In this document: positions 26,905 through 36,464 of the stretch, piece by piece
Numbering within the stretch: position 1 is the first letter of the stretch
How the letters are laid out: each line of letters begins with the position of its first letter
Assembly: GCA_047974745.1 (NCBI GenBank)
Contig: JBKECO010000003.1
Location: 248,001-312,000 of the forward strand
Reading direction: 5' to 3'
DNA: 64,000 nt
From: JBKECO01 sp047974745
Lineage (GTDB): Bacteria; Bacillota; Clostridia; Lachnospirales; Lachnospiraceae
The notes under the pieces: model-generated
The model's database searches: none
The model's input: only the letters and a program-made list of their open reading frames with translations
What the model was told of the DNA's origin: nothing
Made by a program: the position numbers and the translations under genes

Positions 26905-28427
26905 GACTCCTCCTGAAATACCTGCTCTGTTTTGTATATTTTATTGATAGCAAGTCGAATACCCTGTATCAGATCCAAGGCGGTCATACTGTAAGGATTA
27001 CTCACCTGCTTCATTATATCACCAGCATGCCCATGTAGAAAAGCCCCTAATACTGATGCTGTTTCTATATCAGATTTTTGAGCAATCAAACTTCCTATGC
27101 ATCCGGCAAGGACATCGCCACTTCCCGCAGTAGCCATTCCTGCATTCCCAGATAGATTTAAATATTGATTTCCGCTCTTTGCACAAATTGCGGTTCTTGC
27201 GTCCTTTGCAATACAAGTGACAGAATACTCTTTCACTAATTTCTCAGCACTTTGGAAAAGATTTCTTTTTACAGATTCTGCAGAACTGTTCAGTAACCGT
27301 CCAAGTTCACCTGGATGAGGTGTGATGATCATTTCACACGGGAGTGTATTCAGAATCGACATGTCTTTTGCCATGATATTGAGTGCATCAGCATCAGCAA
27401 CGACCGGGACAAGACAATTTGAAAGTACCTGTTTCACAAGCTGTGTAGCAGTCGGACCCTGCCCGATTCCCGGACCAATCACGATGGCATCTGCCCATTC
27501 CAGTGATTTTGAAAGTATGTGCGTGATGTCATCTATCGATTCATAGGACTCTAAAACTGCTTGAGGTACACTGGTCTGCAAAATGATACGATTTTCTTCC
27601 GATGAAACGATTTTTACATATCCACAACCAGTGGCATATGCTGCCTTTGCTGCTAAAATCGCAGCTCCAGCTATATTTTTACTCCCTGCTATAATCAGTA
27701 GTTTTCCGATACTGCCTTTATCCGCATCTGGCCGATGCTTTGGCATGTGCTCAGGAAGATCTGATAACTCAAAAGCTCTGATCCCAGGAAAAACACAAGA
27801 ATTGATATCAACATAGATTCCAATATCCCTGCAAACAACAGCACCGCAGAACTGCGAACCGGGAAATAAGTATTGCCCAAGTTTTTCAAAAGCAAAGGTC
27901 ACCATCTTATCAGCATGAAATGCAGCACCTAAGACTTCGCCGGTATCTGCCGATATACCGGATGGTAAGTCAATGGCAATCTTAATTGCTTGATCATGAT
28001 TGCAACGATGAATCAATTCCGCTGTATCACCAGTAATGTCCCGGGACAGACCTGTTCCAAACAGCCCATCCACAATAACATCAAAACTTTGTTCCTCTGG
28101 AAATTCTCTTATGATCGGCACATTGTACTTCTTAAGAATTTCGTATTGCAGTAAGGAATCTTTGGTAAAATGGCTGGAATCAAAAGGGGCAAGAACGGTA
28201 ACGTTATATCCTCTCAAGTGAAGTAATCTAGCAACAGCAAATCCATCGCCGCCATTATTTCCGGCACCACACAGTACAAGAATACATGTTCCGTATGGCG
28301 ACTGTAGAATTTCATCCACAACACTGATTGCAGCTCGTTCCATTAGCACTGCAGACGGAATACCAATGGACTCGATCGTATTAAGTTCCAGCTGCTGCAT
28401 TTCTTTTCGATTAACAAGATACTTCAT
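26901..28427 (-). CDS. nnrDE: Bifunctional NAD(P)H-hydrate epimerase/ADP-dependent dehydratase
   Basis: 508-aa fusion that repairs hydrated NAD(P)H. The N-terminal YjeF_N epimerase domain (about 1-215) has LCGAGNNGGDG and VDGLFGTGL. The C-terminal ribokinase-like dehydratase domain (about 225-495) has HRPDADKGS and the catalytic GSGDVLAG. Both halves look intact. RBS AAAGGAG precedes the ATG. It lies downstream of rex with a hairpin between them, and is coupled to alr. Confidence 0.94.
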   Translation of the reverse strand: MKYLVNRKEMQQLELNTIESIGIPSAVLMERAAISVVDEILQSPYGTCILVLCGAGNNGGDGFAVARLLHLRGYNVTVLAPFDSSHFTKDSLLQYEILKKYNVPIIREFPEEQSFDVIVDGLFGTGLSRDITGDTAELIHRCNHDQAIKIAIDLPSGISADTGEVLGAAFHADKMVTFAFEKLGQYLFPGSQFCGAVVCRDIGIYVDINSCVFPGIRAFELSDLPEHMPKHRPDADKGSIGKLLIIAGSKNIAGAAILAAKAAYATGCGYVKIVSSEENRIILQTSVPQAVLESYESIDDITHILSKSLEWADAIVIGPGIGQGPTATQLVKQVLSNCLVPVVADADALNIMAKDMSILNTLPCEMIITPHPGELGRLLNSSAESVKRNLFQSAEKLVKEYSVTCIAKDARTAICAKSGNQYLNLSGNAGMATAGSGDVLAGCIGSLIAQKSDIETASVLGAFLHGHAGDIMKQVSNPYSMTALDLIQGIRLAINKIYKTEQVFQEES

Positions 28428-28446
28428 ACCGCTCCTTTAACTCAGA

Positions 28447-28476
28447 AATTGCTGCATGAAATTTCACGCAGCAATT
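28447..28476 (-). terminator. Hairpin between rex and nnrDE
   Basis: AATTGCTGC (28476-28468 on minus) pairs perfectly with GCAGCAATT (28455-28447), and the loop itself is nearly self-complementary. Only TTTCTG follows, so termination would be partial; it may act as a processing or attenuation site. Confidence 0.45.
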
Positions 28477-28488
28477 AGGATTCAAAAA

Positions 28489-29136
28489 TCACTTTAACTC
28501 TGATATCTTTTTGTTCTTAACGATATTATAAGACAGCTGCATTAAACTATCTGAAAGATGTACATTCTCAACGACAACATGACTATCTTCAATATTAAGA
28601 TCAACATGTGCAAAATTCCAAATAGCAGTTACACCCAGATCTACAAGACGATGTGCAACAGTATCAGCCTTGCTCTTTGGCATAGTCAACGTAGCTATAT
28701 CGACCTGATTCTTACTGATAAATTCTTCAAGTTCATCCAACATGTGAATTTTAATACCTCGGACTTCTTGTCCCTTCAAACTGGGATCCACATCAAACAA
28801 CGCCGTAGTAACAAATCCAAATCTTTCAAATTTCACATAATTTGCAAGGGCTTGACCCAGATTTCCTGCACCGATTATAATCACATTGTGCCTTATATTC
28901 AGACCTAGGATCTTTCCTATTTCATCGTGAAGAAACTTGACATTATAGCCATAACCCTGTTGTCCAAAACCTCCAAAATTATTTAGATCCTGGCGAATTT
29001 GTGATGCCGTAACATTCATTCTCGTACTGAGATCATTTGACGAAATACGCTCTACTCCGGAATCCAGTAATTCTCCCAAATAACGGTAATATCTGGGCAT
29101 TCTTCGGATTACTGCTTGTGATATCCCTTTTTCCAC
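28489..29136 (-). CDS. rex: Redox-sensing transcriptional repressor Rex
   Basis: 215-aa repressor that senses the NADH/NAD+ ratio and controls fermentation and hydrogenase genes. The N-terminal winged helix (residues 1-75) includes MNVTASQIRQDLNNFGGFG; the Rossmann motif IIGAGNLGQAL is near residue 87. I choose the GTG at 29136: GGGAGG lies nine bases upstream and the product starts like other Rex proteins. The ATG at 29160 would be almost at the transcription start and has no RBS. The hydrogenase genes in this window are plausible targets, though no clear Rex site was found. Confidence 0.93.
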   Translation of the reverse strand: MEKGISQAVIRRMPRYYRYLGELLDSGVERISSNDLSTRMNVTASQIRQDLNNFGGFGQQGYGYNVKFLHDEIGKILGLNIRHNVIIIGAGNLGQALANYVKFERFGFVTTALFDVDPSLKGQEVRGIKIHMLDELEEFISKNQVDIATLTMPKSKADTVAHRLVDLGVTAIWNFAHVDLNIEDSHVVVENVHLSDSLMQLSYNIVKNKKISELK

Positions 29137-29171
29137 TTTACGATTCCTCCCAATTGGCATGCATTTTATTA

Positions 29172-29200
29172 ATTATAGTGAATATTTTAACGTATGTCAA
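29172..29200 (-). promoter_or_regulatory. Consensus sigma-A promoter for rex
   Basis: Minus strand TTGACA (29200-29195), 17-nt spacer, TATAAT (29177-29172): a perfect match to consensus. The start would be near 29165, which rules against the ATG at 29160 as a normally translated rex start. Confidence 0.85.
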
Positions 29201-31126
29201 TTATTCGAAAGATTCCATTTCCTCTGACAGATATTCCCATTTTTCATATAAGTCTTTCAGAGAACTTTCCAATTGTTCGGTTTCAACGTGCAGCTCATTT
29301 AACTTCGCTGAGTTTATTGCGACTTCCTCATGGCTCATAGATAGATGAATTTCTTTGATCCTCTTTTCGGCACTAGCGATTTTTTCTTCTGTCAGCTTTA
29401 GTTCCCTTTCTTGTTTACGAACAAGGGCGAGCCTCGATTTTTGCTGTCTCCAATCTGTTTTTACTTCAGAGTCTGAAGTTTCCTTTTCGGCAGAATACCC
29501 TGCATCGAAATCTAGTGAAATCGTATCATATTTTTCCAAAAAATAGTCATAAGATCCATGGAAGTCAAGAATCTTCTCGTGTTTCAACTCAAAGATCCGT
29601 GTTGCTGTCTGACTAATAAAATAGCGATCGTGGGAAACATATAACACGGTTCCTTCATAGGAGCGCAAAGCCTGTTCCAGTATTTCTCTGGAAACGATAT
29701 CCAAATGGTTCGTTGGTTCATCTAATATCAGAAAATTTGCTTCCGACAGCATGAGCTTTGCAAGGGAAACACGTCCTTTTTCTCCACCACTTAGATCACA
29801 GATCCGCTTGAATACGTCGTCTTCACTAAATAAAAATGCTGCCAGAATACTTCGGATCTGCGTCTGCGTTAAATTAGGATACTCATCAGAAATTTCTCCA
29901 TAAATCGTCTTCTCATCATGCAGTACATTGTGATCCTGGTCATAATATCCAATCGTTACATTTACTCCAAAAGAAAAAGTTCCATTGTCAGCTGGTATCA
30001 GCTGATTGATGATTTTTAAGAGCGTGGTCTTTCCTGTTCCATTTTCGCCGATCAATGCTATACGGTCTCCACGCTTGATCTCAAAATCAATTCCATCGAA
30101 AAGATGCTTTTGCTCAAATGATTTCGAAATATTCGCCGCCTTTAAAACATCATTCCCACTTATAATTGATGGCTTGAGTGTCAAATGAATATCGGTATTT
30201 TCTTCCACCGGTCTATCCAGTCTCTCTATCTTGTCCAGCATCTTCTCACGGCTCTCAGCTCTGCGTATCGATTTTTCCCGATTGAAGGACTTTAGTTTTG
30301 TAATGACGTCTTCCTGATGCTTGATCTCCCGCTGCTGATTGTCATATGCTTTTTGCATTGCTTCACGAACAGCAGATTTTTTTAAAGTATACTCTGTATA
30401 ATTTCCAAGATACATGGTGGATTTATGCAAAAACAATTCGATGACTTTTGTAACGATCTTATTCAGAAAGTATCTGTCATGAGATACCAGCAGAACGGCA
30501 CCCCGATAGCTCGAAAGATAGGATTCGAGCCAGGTAATAGCGTTCAAATCTAAATGGTTCGTTGGTTCATCCAAAATGAGTATATCCGGTTTTGTTACAA
30601 GAAGTTTTCCCAGTGAAACTCTAGTCTTTTGTCCACCGGATAACAGTTGAACGGGTATGTCTTTTTCATGTTCTTCAAACCCGAGACCACGAAGCACTCC
30701 AACCACTTCACTTCGGTAGGCATAGCCGCCTTTTTGTGTGTACTCATCCTCTGTCTTATGATAGAGATCCATATGTTCTTCCAAAACTGCAGGATCGATC
30801 ATATGTAATTCTTCTTCCATCTGATGGAGCTTTTTTTCAAGATCTAAAATATCTGATCTTGCAGAAAGAATTTCCTCCAATATACTTCGCTGGCCGTCAA
30901 TGTTTTGATGCTGTGCCAGATATCCGATAGACCGATTCTTTGCGAGAACCACCTCGCCAGAATCTGCTTCGAGTATCTGCATGATGATCTTTAATAAAGT
31001 TGTTTTTCCTGCACCATTGATTCCAACGATCGCAGCCTTTTCATTTTCCTCAATATGAAAAGATACATTTTGTAATATTTCTTCACTGCCAAAGGATTTT
31101 GAAATGTTTTGGCATGCTAAAATCAT
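29201..31126 (-). CDS. ABC-F family ATP-binding protein
   Basis: 641-aa soluble twin-ATPase acting on the ribosome, not a transporter, as it has no membrane segments. Walker A motifs are GINGAGKTT (about 35-43) and GENGTGKTT (about 360). Signatures are LSGGQKTRVSLGKLL and LSGGEKGRVSLAKLM. A basic linker with RRAESREKMLDKIERL separates the halves, and the last 90 residues form a coiled coil. Architecture fits housekeeping translation ABC-F proteins (Uup/YdiF-like); an antibiotic-protection role cannot be read from sequence. It follows icd by 12 bp. Confidence 0.9.
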   Translation of the reverse strand: MILACQNISKSFGSEEILQNVSFHIEENEKAAIVGINGAGKTTLLKIIMQILEADSGEVVLAKNRSIGYLAQHQNIDGQRSILEEILSARSDILDLEKKLHQMEEELHMIDPAVLEEHMDLYHKTEDEYTQKGGYAYRSEVVGVLRGLGFEEHEKDIPVQLLSGGQKTRVSLGKLLVTKPDILILDEPTNHLDLNAITWLESYLSSYRGAVLLVSHDRYFLNKIVTKVIELFLHKSTMYLGNYTEYTLKKSAVREAMQKAYDNQQREIKHQEDVITKLKSFNREKSIRRAESREKMLDKIERLDRPVEENTDIHLTLKPSIISGNDVLKAANISKSFEQKHLFDGIDFEIKRGDRIALIGENGTGKTTLLKIINQLIPADNGTFSFGVNVTIGYYDQDHNVLHDEKTIYGEISDEYPNLTQTQIRSILAAFLFSEDDVFKRICDLSGGEKGRVSLAKLMLSEANFLILDEPTNHLDIVSREILEQALRSYEGTVLYVSHDRYFISQTATRIFELKHEKILDFHGSYDYFLEKYDTISLDFDAGYSAEKETSDSEVKTDWRQQKSRLALVRKQERELKLTEEKIASAEKRIKEIHLSMSHEEVAINSAKLNELHVETEQLESSLKDLYEKWEYLSEEMESFE

Positions 31127-31138
31127 AACTTACCTCTT

Positions 31139-32344
31139 TTATACTATCTCTATTTTTTTTCTAATTTCTTTAATGAACTCGCTGCTTGATAGAATGACCG
31201 GATCTTTTGCCGACGTTATCAGTGCCAGATCTTTTGTCATCTTTCCTTCTTCTATGACACAAAGACATGCCTTTTCAAGCGTGGAAGCAAAATCGATCAA
31301 CTCATTATTTTGATCCAGCTCACCTCTTTTTCTCAGAGCGCCACTCCATGCAAATATTGTTGCCACAGAATTTGTGGAAGTCTCAGCTCCTTCCAAATGC
31401 TTGTAATAATGTCTTTGAACCGTTCCGTGTGCGGCCTCATATTCAAAAAAGCCTTCCGGTGAGACAAGCACAGAGGTCATCATGGCAAGGGAACCGAATG
31501 CAGAAGAGATCATATCACTCATAACATCTCCGTCATAGTTTTTACATGCCCAGATATATCCGCCCTCCGATTTCATAACACGGGCTACAGCATCATCGAT
31601 CAATGTATAAAAATACTCAATTCCTGCTTCTGAAAATTTGTCCTTGTATTCATTGTCAAAAATTTCCTGGAAAATATCTTTGAATGTGTGATCATACTGT
31701 TTTGATATCGTATCTTTTGTTGCGAACCACAGATCCTGCTTTCTGTCTAGCGCATAGTTAAAACAGCTTCTGGCAAAGCTTTCAATCGAATGATTCAGAT
31801 TGTGCTGGCCTTGTACAATACCTGCACCTTCAAATTCATGGATCAGATCTCTAGTTTCAGATCCATCTGCAGCAGTATACACAATTTCTACTTTCCCGGC
31901 ACTCGGAATCTTCATCTCTGTAGCTTTGTAAACATCACCATAAGCATGTCGGGCAATCGTAATGGGCTTCTTCCAGTTCTTTACGCAAGGCTCAATGCCT
32001 TTGACGATTATTGGTGCTCGAAAGACAGTTCCATCCAGCATGGCTCTGATCGTTCCATTTGGACTTTTCCACATGGTCGAGAGGTCATATTCGCTCATTC
32101 TTGCAGCGTTCGGCGTGATGGTGGCACATTTTACAGCAACACCATATTTCTTTGTAGCATTTGCAGAATCGATCGTGACTTGGTCATTCGTTGCATTTCT
32201 ATGTTCCAGCCCCAGGTCATAGTACTCTGTATTCAAGTCAATAAATGGCAGTAAAAGTTCATCTTTGATCATCTGCCATAAAATTCTTGTCATCTCATCA
32301 CCATCCATCTCAACTAATGGTGTCATCATTTTAATTTTATTCAT
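31139..32344 (-). CDS. icd: NADP-dependent isocitrate dehydrogenase (eukaryotic-type)
   Basis: Oxidatively decarboxylates isocitrate to 2-oxoglutarate. The 401-aa protein belongs to the dimeric eukaryotic-like group: VEMDGDEMTRILW at the N-terminus, the substrate-binding SPNGTIRAMLDGTVFR near residue 95, and RHAYGDVYKA. RBS AAAGGAGAG precedes the ATG. It sits 40 bp after a Re-citrate synthase-like gene, so the pair probably serves glutamate precursor synthesis in an incomplete oxidative TCA branch. No aconitase gene is adjacent. Confidence 0.94.
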   Translation of the reverse strand: MNKIKMMTPLVEMDGDEMTRILWQMIKDELLLPFIDLNTEYYDLGLEHRNATNDQVTIDSANATKKYGVAVKCATITPNAARMSEYDLSTMWKSPNGTIRAMLDGTVFRAPIIVKGIEPCVKNWKKPITIARHAYGDVYKATEMKIPSAGKVEIVYTAADGSETRDLIHEFEGAGIVQGQHNLNHSIESFARSCFNYALDRKQDLWFATKDTISKQYDHTFKDIFQEIFDNEYKDKFSEAGIEYFYTLIDDAVARVMKSEGGYIWACKNYDGDVMSDMISSAFGSLAMMTSVLVSPEGFFEYEAAHGTVQRHYYKHLEGAETSTNSVATIFAWSGALRKRGELDQNNELIDFASTLEKACLCVIEEGKMTKDLALITSAKDPVILSSSEFIKEIRKKIEIV

Positions 32345-32384
32345 ATTCTCTCTCCTTTATCAATTCGGTGTCTTATAAAGTCCC

Positions 32385-33767
32385 TTAAAAAAGGATATGT
32401 AACTGGTTGCTTGTTTCTTCAATAACAGAAACAAGCTCTTGATCTGTTAGAACAGTCACTCTTCCTTCATCATATTGCTGATCTACCCACACCTTTATCA
32501 TCTTAACAAGTTCTGAATTTTTGTCAACCCATTTGGTTTCTTCCAGCTTATAATAAGAATTGATCCAATGAGCGATTCCTGCCAGACCTGATGTATTTGA
32601 AACGGACACCAGTGGCGGGCGGTTTAAAAATTTTTCCGTATCAAATATATTATATATTTCTTCATTTTTCAATAACCCATCTGCATGAATACCTGCTTTT
32701 GTCACATTAAAATTTTTACCAACGAATGGTGTCATGGCAGGAATCTGATACCCAATCTCTGACTCATAATATTCTGCTATTTCTGAAATGACGGTTGTAT
32801 CCATACCATCCAGTGTACCTCTTAACTGTGCATATTCAAAAACCATTGCTTCTAGTGGCGTATTTCCGGTTCTTTCCCCGATTCCAAAAAGCGAACAGTT
32901 AACACCGCTTGCACCATAGAGCCAGGCGGCAGTAGAATTGTTCACTGCCTTATAAAAATCATTATGGCCATGCCATTCAATCAACTCAGATGGTACGCCT
33001 GCATGTGTCGTCAGACCATAAATAATTCCAGGAACACTTCTTGGAATTACGGATCCAGGAAAATTGATACCATAGCCCATTGTATCGCAGGCACGAATTT
33101 TAATAGGAATATGATATTCCTCCATCAAATTCATCAGTTCACAGCAAAAAGGAATTACAAAACCAAAAATATCAGAACGTGTTATATCCTCCAAATGACA
33201 TCTTGGGCTGACACCTATTTCCAGACAGTCGCGGATGACATTTAAATACTGTTCCATTGCTTCAAGGCGAGACATTTTCATTTTATAAAAAATATGATAA
33301 TCAGAACAGCTGACCAGAATACCAGTTTCTTTTATTCCAATATCTTTTACAAGTTCGAAGTCCTTCTTACTCGCTCTGATCCAGCTGGTCACCTCCGGAA
33401 ATTGATATCCTCTTTCCATACATTTATACACAGCATCCCTATCCTTTTTGCTATACAAAAAGAATTCACTCTGTCGAATGATTCCATTGTCACCACCGAG
33501 CCGATGAAGAAAGTCAAAAATAGTGACAATCTGTTCTGTGGAATAAGGAGCTCTCGACTGCTGCCCATCGCGAAATGTCGTATCCGTGATCCAGATATGG
33601 TCCGGCATATTGTGAGGTACGATTCTATCGTTAAAAGCAATCTTTGGAATATCACTATATGGAAACAGATTGCGATAAACATTTGGTTCTGAACGATCCA
33701 CCAATGTGTAGATATGCTCCTCCAGTTTTAATAAATTATTTTTTGGATTCATTACTACTTCTCTCAT
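32385..33767 (-). CDS. Re-citrate synthase-like protein (homocitrate/isopropylmalate synthase superfamily)
   Basis: 460-aa DRE-TIM-type condensing enzyme. TDTTFRDGQQSR (about residue 60) holds the metal/catalytic Arg-Asp, and EWHGHNDF carries the HxH metal ligands. The N-terminal LVDRSEPNVYRNLFPY pattern and the icd neighbour match the Clostridium kluyveri Re-citrate synthase group, which condenses acetyl-CoA with oxaloacetate. Homocitrate or isopropylmalate synthase is the alternative; the operon favours citrate. The ATG at 33767 is chosen for its RBS GAAAGGTG; upstream ATGs at 33821 and 33797 lie in the promoter and leader region. Confidence 0.8.
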   Translation of the reverse strand: MREVVMNPKNNLLKLEEHIYTLVDRSEPNVYRNLFPYSDIPKIAFNDRIVPHNMPDHIWITDTTFRDGQQSRAPYSTEQIVTIFDFLHRLGGDNGIIRQSEFFLYSKKDRDAVYKCMERGYQFPEVTSWIRASKKDFELVKDIGIKETGILVSCSDYHIFYKMKMSRLEAMEQYLNVIRDCLEIGVSPRCHLEDITRSDIFGFVIPFCCELMNLMEEYHIPIKIRACDTMGYGINFPGSVIPRSVPGIIYGLTTHAGVPSELIEWHGHNDFYKAVNNSTAAWLYGASGVNCSLFGIGERTGNTPLEAMVFEYAQLRGTLDGMDTTVISEIAEYYESEIGYQIPAMTPFVGKNFNVTKAGIHADGLLKNEEIYNIFDTEKFLNRPPLVSVSNTSGLAGIAHWINSYYKLEETKWVDKNSELVKMIKVWVDQQYDEGRVTVLTDQELVSVIEETSNQLHILF

Positions 33768-33803
33768 AACTATACACCTTTCTGTATATATATTCATATC
33801 ATT

Positions 33804-33840
33804 TTGTATAATAGTATACAATGATGTCCTCTAATGTCAA
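33804..33840 (-). promoter_or_regulatory. Promoter with palindromic -10 region for the Re-citrate synthase/icd unit
   Basis: Minus strand TTGACA (33840-33835), a 16-nt spacer, TATACT (33818-33813). A dyad TTGTATA-N4-TATACAA (33821-33804) covers the -10 and the likely start, so it could be an operator. Confidence 0.7.
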
Positions 33841-33846
33841 ACAAAT

Positions 33847-33886
33847 AAAAAAAGAATGCCAGGGAACAGATCATCCTGTACATTCT
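33847..33886 (-). terminator. Intrinsic terminator of leuS
   Basis: Minus strand AGAATG (33886-33881) and CATTCT (33858-33853) with inner CAGG/CCTG pairing, followed by a run of seven T. It lies about 45 bp past the leuS stop. Confidence 0.8.
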
Positions 33887-33931
33887 TTCTCTATTTTAAT
33901 TGTGAGCTCAAACTTTCACTTGTTGTCGTTT

Positions 33932-36343
33932 CTATTTCACAACAATATTAATGATCCTGCCAGGAATATAAATCTCTCGAATAATAGTTCCGGAAAATTT
34001 ATCACCCAATGCCGCTTTCCCAGCTTCAATGGCAGTCTCCTTATCACAGTCTTTTAAGAGTGTCACTGTTGTTTTTGTTCTGCCATTCACCTGTACAGCC
34101 AGTTCATCCACATCATCCTGCATTTCCTTTTCATTGTATTCCGGCCAAGATTCGTCGAATACGGAAGTTTGATGTCCTAGTTCCTGCCAGAGTTCTTCTG
34201 AAATATGAGGTGCAAAAGGAGCAAGCAATACTACAATATTCTCTAGTGTGCCCAAATCCACGCCACCTGTCTTTGCCAACTCAATTAACTTGTTGTTGAA
34301 TTCCATAAAACCGGAAATAACAGTATTTAAGCTAAAGGAATCCAGACGTGTCGTAATTGTATATGTCATTTTATTTCTGATTTTGATTAATTCCCTGGTT
34401 TCAGGTACTGTCTTATCCTTATATTCCATTACGAGTTTCCAGAGTTTTGTTATGAAACGATAGACACCTTCGATTCCTCTGTCATCCCATTCTGAATCAA
34501 GCTCAGGAGGACCAACGAACAGCTCATACAACCGCAGAGAATCACAACCATAATCCTGAACAAGTCCATCTGGTGAAACTACATTCCCCTTTGACTTACT
34601 CATCTTTATTCCATTTTTTCCAGTAATCATTCCTTGATTGAAAAGCTTAACAAAAGGTTCATCAAATTCTAGAACCCCTATATCTTTCAAGAACTTTGTA
34701 TAAAATCTAGAATAGAGTAGATGCAGAACTGCATGTTCTACACCACCTATATACATATCGACCGGAAGATATTTTTTGGCGATCTCTTTGCTGACAAGGG
34801 CATTGTCGTTCTTAGAATCTACGTAACGTAGGAAATACCAGGAGGAACCGGCCCACTGTGGCATGGTATTTGTCTCCCTCTTTGCAGGTTTTCCACAGCA
34901 GGGACAAGTCGTATTGACCCATTCAGCTATGTCAGCAAGTGGAGATTCTCCGGTTCCGGTCGGCTGATATGTCTCAACATTCGGAAGCAGTAACGGAAGC
35001 TCGTCTTCCGGAACAGGAACTGGTCCACAATCAGGGCAATGTACGATTGGAATTGGCTCGCCCCAATACCTTTGACGTGAAAATACCCAGTCCCGCAGTT
35101 TATAGTTCGTTGTTTTCTTTCCGAATCCCTTCTCTTCAATCATTGCAGGTGCAGTCAGTTTCAGCTCAGCTGATTCTTGTCCGTTCCAATCATTGGAATT
35201 AATCATGATTCCAGAGGCATCTGTATATGCTTTGGTCATATTCTTGATTTCAATTCCATCCTTGGCAATTACCTGGATAATCGGGAGATCAAACTTTTTG
35301 GCAAATTCAAAATCTCTGTCATCATGGGCAGGCACACACATTATCGCACCAGTACCATAGTCTGCAAGTACATAATCAGATAACCAGATTGGTGTTTTTG
35401 CTCCGTTTAATGGATTAATGGCATATGTACCAGTAAATACGCCTGTTTTCTCTTTTTCCTGCAGTCTGTCAACACTGGATTTTAATGATGATTGATAGAT
35501 ATATTCCTCTACCTCCTCCTTCATTTCCGGAGTGGCAAGAACTGCAGCAAGTTCATGTTCAGGAGCAAGTACCATAAATGTTGCACCATATAAGGTGTCT
35601 GGCCGCGTAGTGAAAACGGTGATTTTTTCATTATGACCCTCAATCGCAAAATCCACCTCAGCGCCATAACTCTTGCCGATCCAGTCTGTCTGCATTTTCT
35701 TGACTTTTTCAGGCCAGTCAAGTTTATCGAGATCGTTCAAGAGTCGATCGGCATACTCAGTTATTTTCAACATCCACTGGTTCAGATTCTTCTTTGTAAC
35801 ATCTGCACCACAGCGCTCACACTTTCCATTGACTACTTCTTCATTTGCGAGTCCGGTCTTACAGGAAGGACACCAGTTAATGGGCATTTCCTTCTGATAA
35901 GCCAATCCATGCTTGAACATCTGAACAAAGATCCACTGGGTCCATTTGTAAAAAGAGGGATCTGTTGTATTTACTTCCATATCCCAATCATAGATAGCTG
36001 CGATTTCGTCAATCTGCTTCTTGATATTTGCAATATTTTCAGCCGTTGAAATTGCAGGATGTGTTCCCATTTTTATTGCATAATTCTCAGCTGGTAAGCC
36101 AAATGCATCCCATCCCATTGGATGAATTACATAAAAATTATGCATCATCTTATATCTGCTCCAGACATCGGAAATTACATATCCTCTCCAGTGGCCTACA
36201 TGCAGACCGTTGCCGGATGGATATGGAAACATATCAAGACAATAGTACTTTTCTTTCTTTCCATCGTTAATATTGACCGGATGCTCTTTCCAGTGCTCTC
36301 TCCACTTTTGCTCAATGGCTCTGTGGTTATATGGTACCGCCAT
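33932..36343 (-). CDS. leuS: Leucyl-tRNA synthetase
   Basis: 803-aa class I synthetase charging tRNA-Leu. The HIGH-type motif reads PSGNGLHVGH at about 42-51 and KMSKS is intact near residue 580. A CysX2Cys zinc pair (CPSCKTG, CERCG) lies near residues 160-177. The CP1 editing domain (about 220-410) has TTRPDTLYG and CVPAHDDRDFEFA. Length is normal for bacterial LeuS. It has its own promoter with no T-box leader; the RBS is AGGAGG, just after a small hairpin. Confidence 0.97.
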   Translation of the reverse strand: MAVPYNHRAIEQKWREHWKEHPVNINDGKKEKYYCLDMFPYPSGNGLHVGHWRGYVISDVWSRYKMMHNFYVIHPMGWDAFGLPAENYAIKMGTHPAISTAENIANIKKQIDEIAAIYDWDMEVNTTDPSFYKWTQWIFVQMFKHGLAYQKEMPINWCPSCKTGLANEEVVNGKCERCGADVTKKNLNQWMLKITEYADRLLNDLDKLDWPEKVKKMQTDWIGKSYGAEVDFAIEGHNEKITVFTTRPDTLYGATFMVLAPEHELAAVLATPEMKEEVEEYIYQSSLKSSVDRLQEKEKTGVFTGTYAINPLNGAKTPIWLSDYVLADYGTGAIMCVPAHDDRDFEFAKKFDLPIIQVIAKDGIEIKNMTKAYTDASGIMINSNDWNGQESAELKLTAPAMIEEKGFGKKTTNYKLRDWVFSRQRYWGEPIPIVHCPDCGPVPVPEDELPLLLPNVETYQPTGTGESPLADIAEWVNTTCPCCGKPAKRETNTMPQWAGSSWYFLRYVDSKNDNALVSKEIAKKYLPVDMYIGGVEHAVLHLLYSRFYTKFLKDIGVLEFDEPFVKLFNQGMITGKNGIKMSKSKGNVVSPDGLVQDYGCDSLRLYELFVGPPELDSEWDDRGIEGVYRFITKLWKLVMEYKDKTVPETRELIKIRNKMTYTITTRLDSFSLNTVISGFMEFNNKLIELAKTGGVDLGTLENIVVLLAPFAPHISEELWQELGHQTSVFDESWPEYNEKEMQDDVDELAVQVNGRTKTTVTLLKDCDKETAIEAGKAALGDKFSGTIIREIYIPGRIINIVVK

Positions 36344-36357
36344 ACTAGTTTCCTCCT

Positions 36358-36375
36358 AAAAAATGCTTTCGCATT
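36358..36375 (-). other. Small GAAA-tetraloop hairpin just before the leuS RBS
   Basis: Minus strand AATGC-GAAA-GCATT (36375-36362) followed by T residues and directly by AGGAGG (36356-36351). The stem is only five base pairs, so any effect on elongation or RBS access would be modest. Confidence 0.45.
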
Positions 36376-36428
36376 CAAGTTTTATTTATATTTAGGCATA
36401 GCCGAAATAGATAAACATATACTTTAAA

Positions 36429-36456
36429 ATTTTATCATACAGCATAGATTTGTCAA
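36429..36456 (-). promoter_or_regulatory. Predicted sigma-A promoter for leuS
   Basis: Minus strand TTGACA (36456-36451), a 16-nt spacer, TAAAAT (36434-36429). Direct repeats begin about 10 bp upstream of the -35. Confidence 0.7.
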
Positions 36457-36464
36457 GGCAATTC

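Noticed and set aside
29137..29160. rex start at the ATG at 29160
   Set aside because: It lies about five bases from the predicted transcription start and contains the RBS of the GTG start at 29136.
33895..33925. Rex operator near the leuS terminator
   Set aside because: A TTGTGA half-site is seen but the second half is at the wrong spacing; elsewhere no TTGTGA-N6-TCACAA was found.
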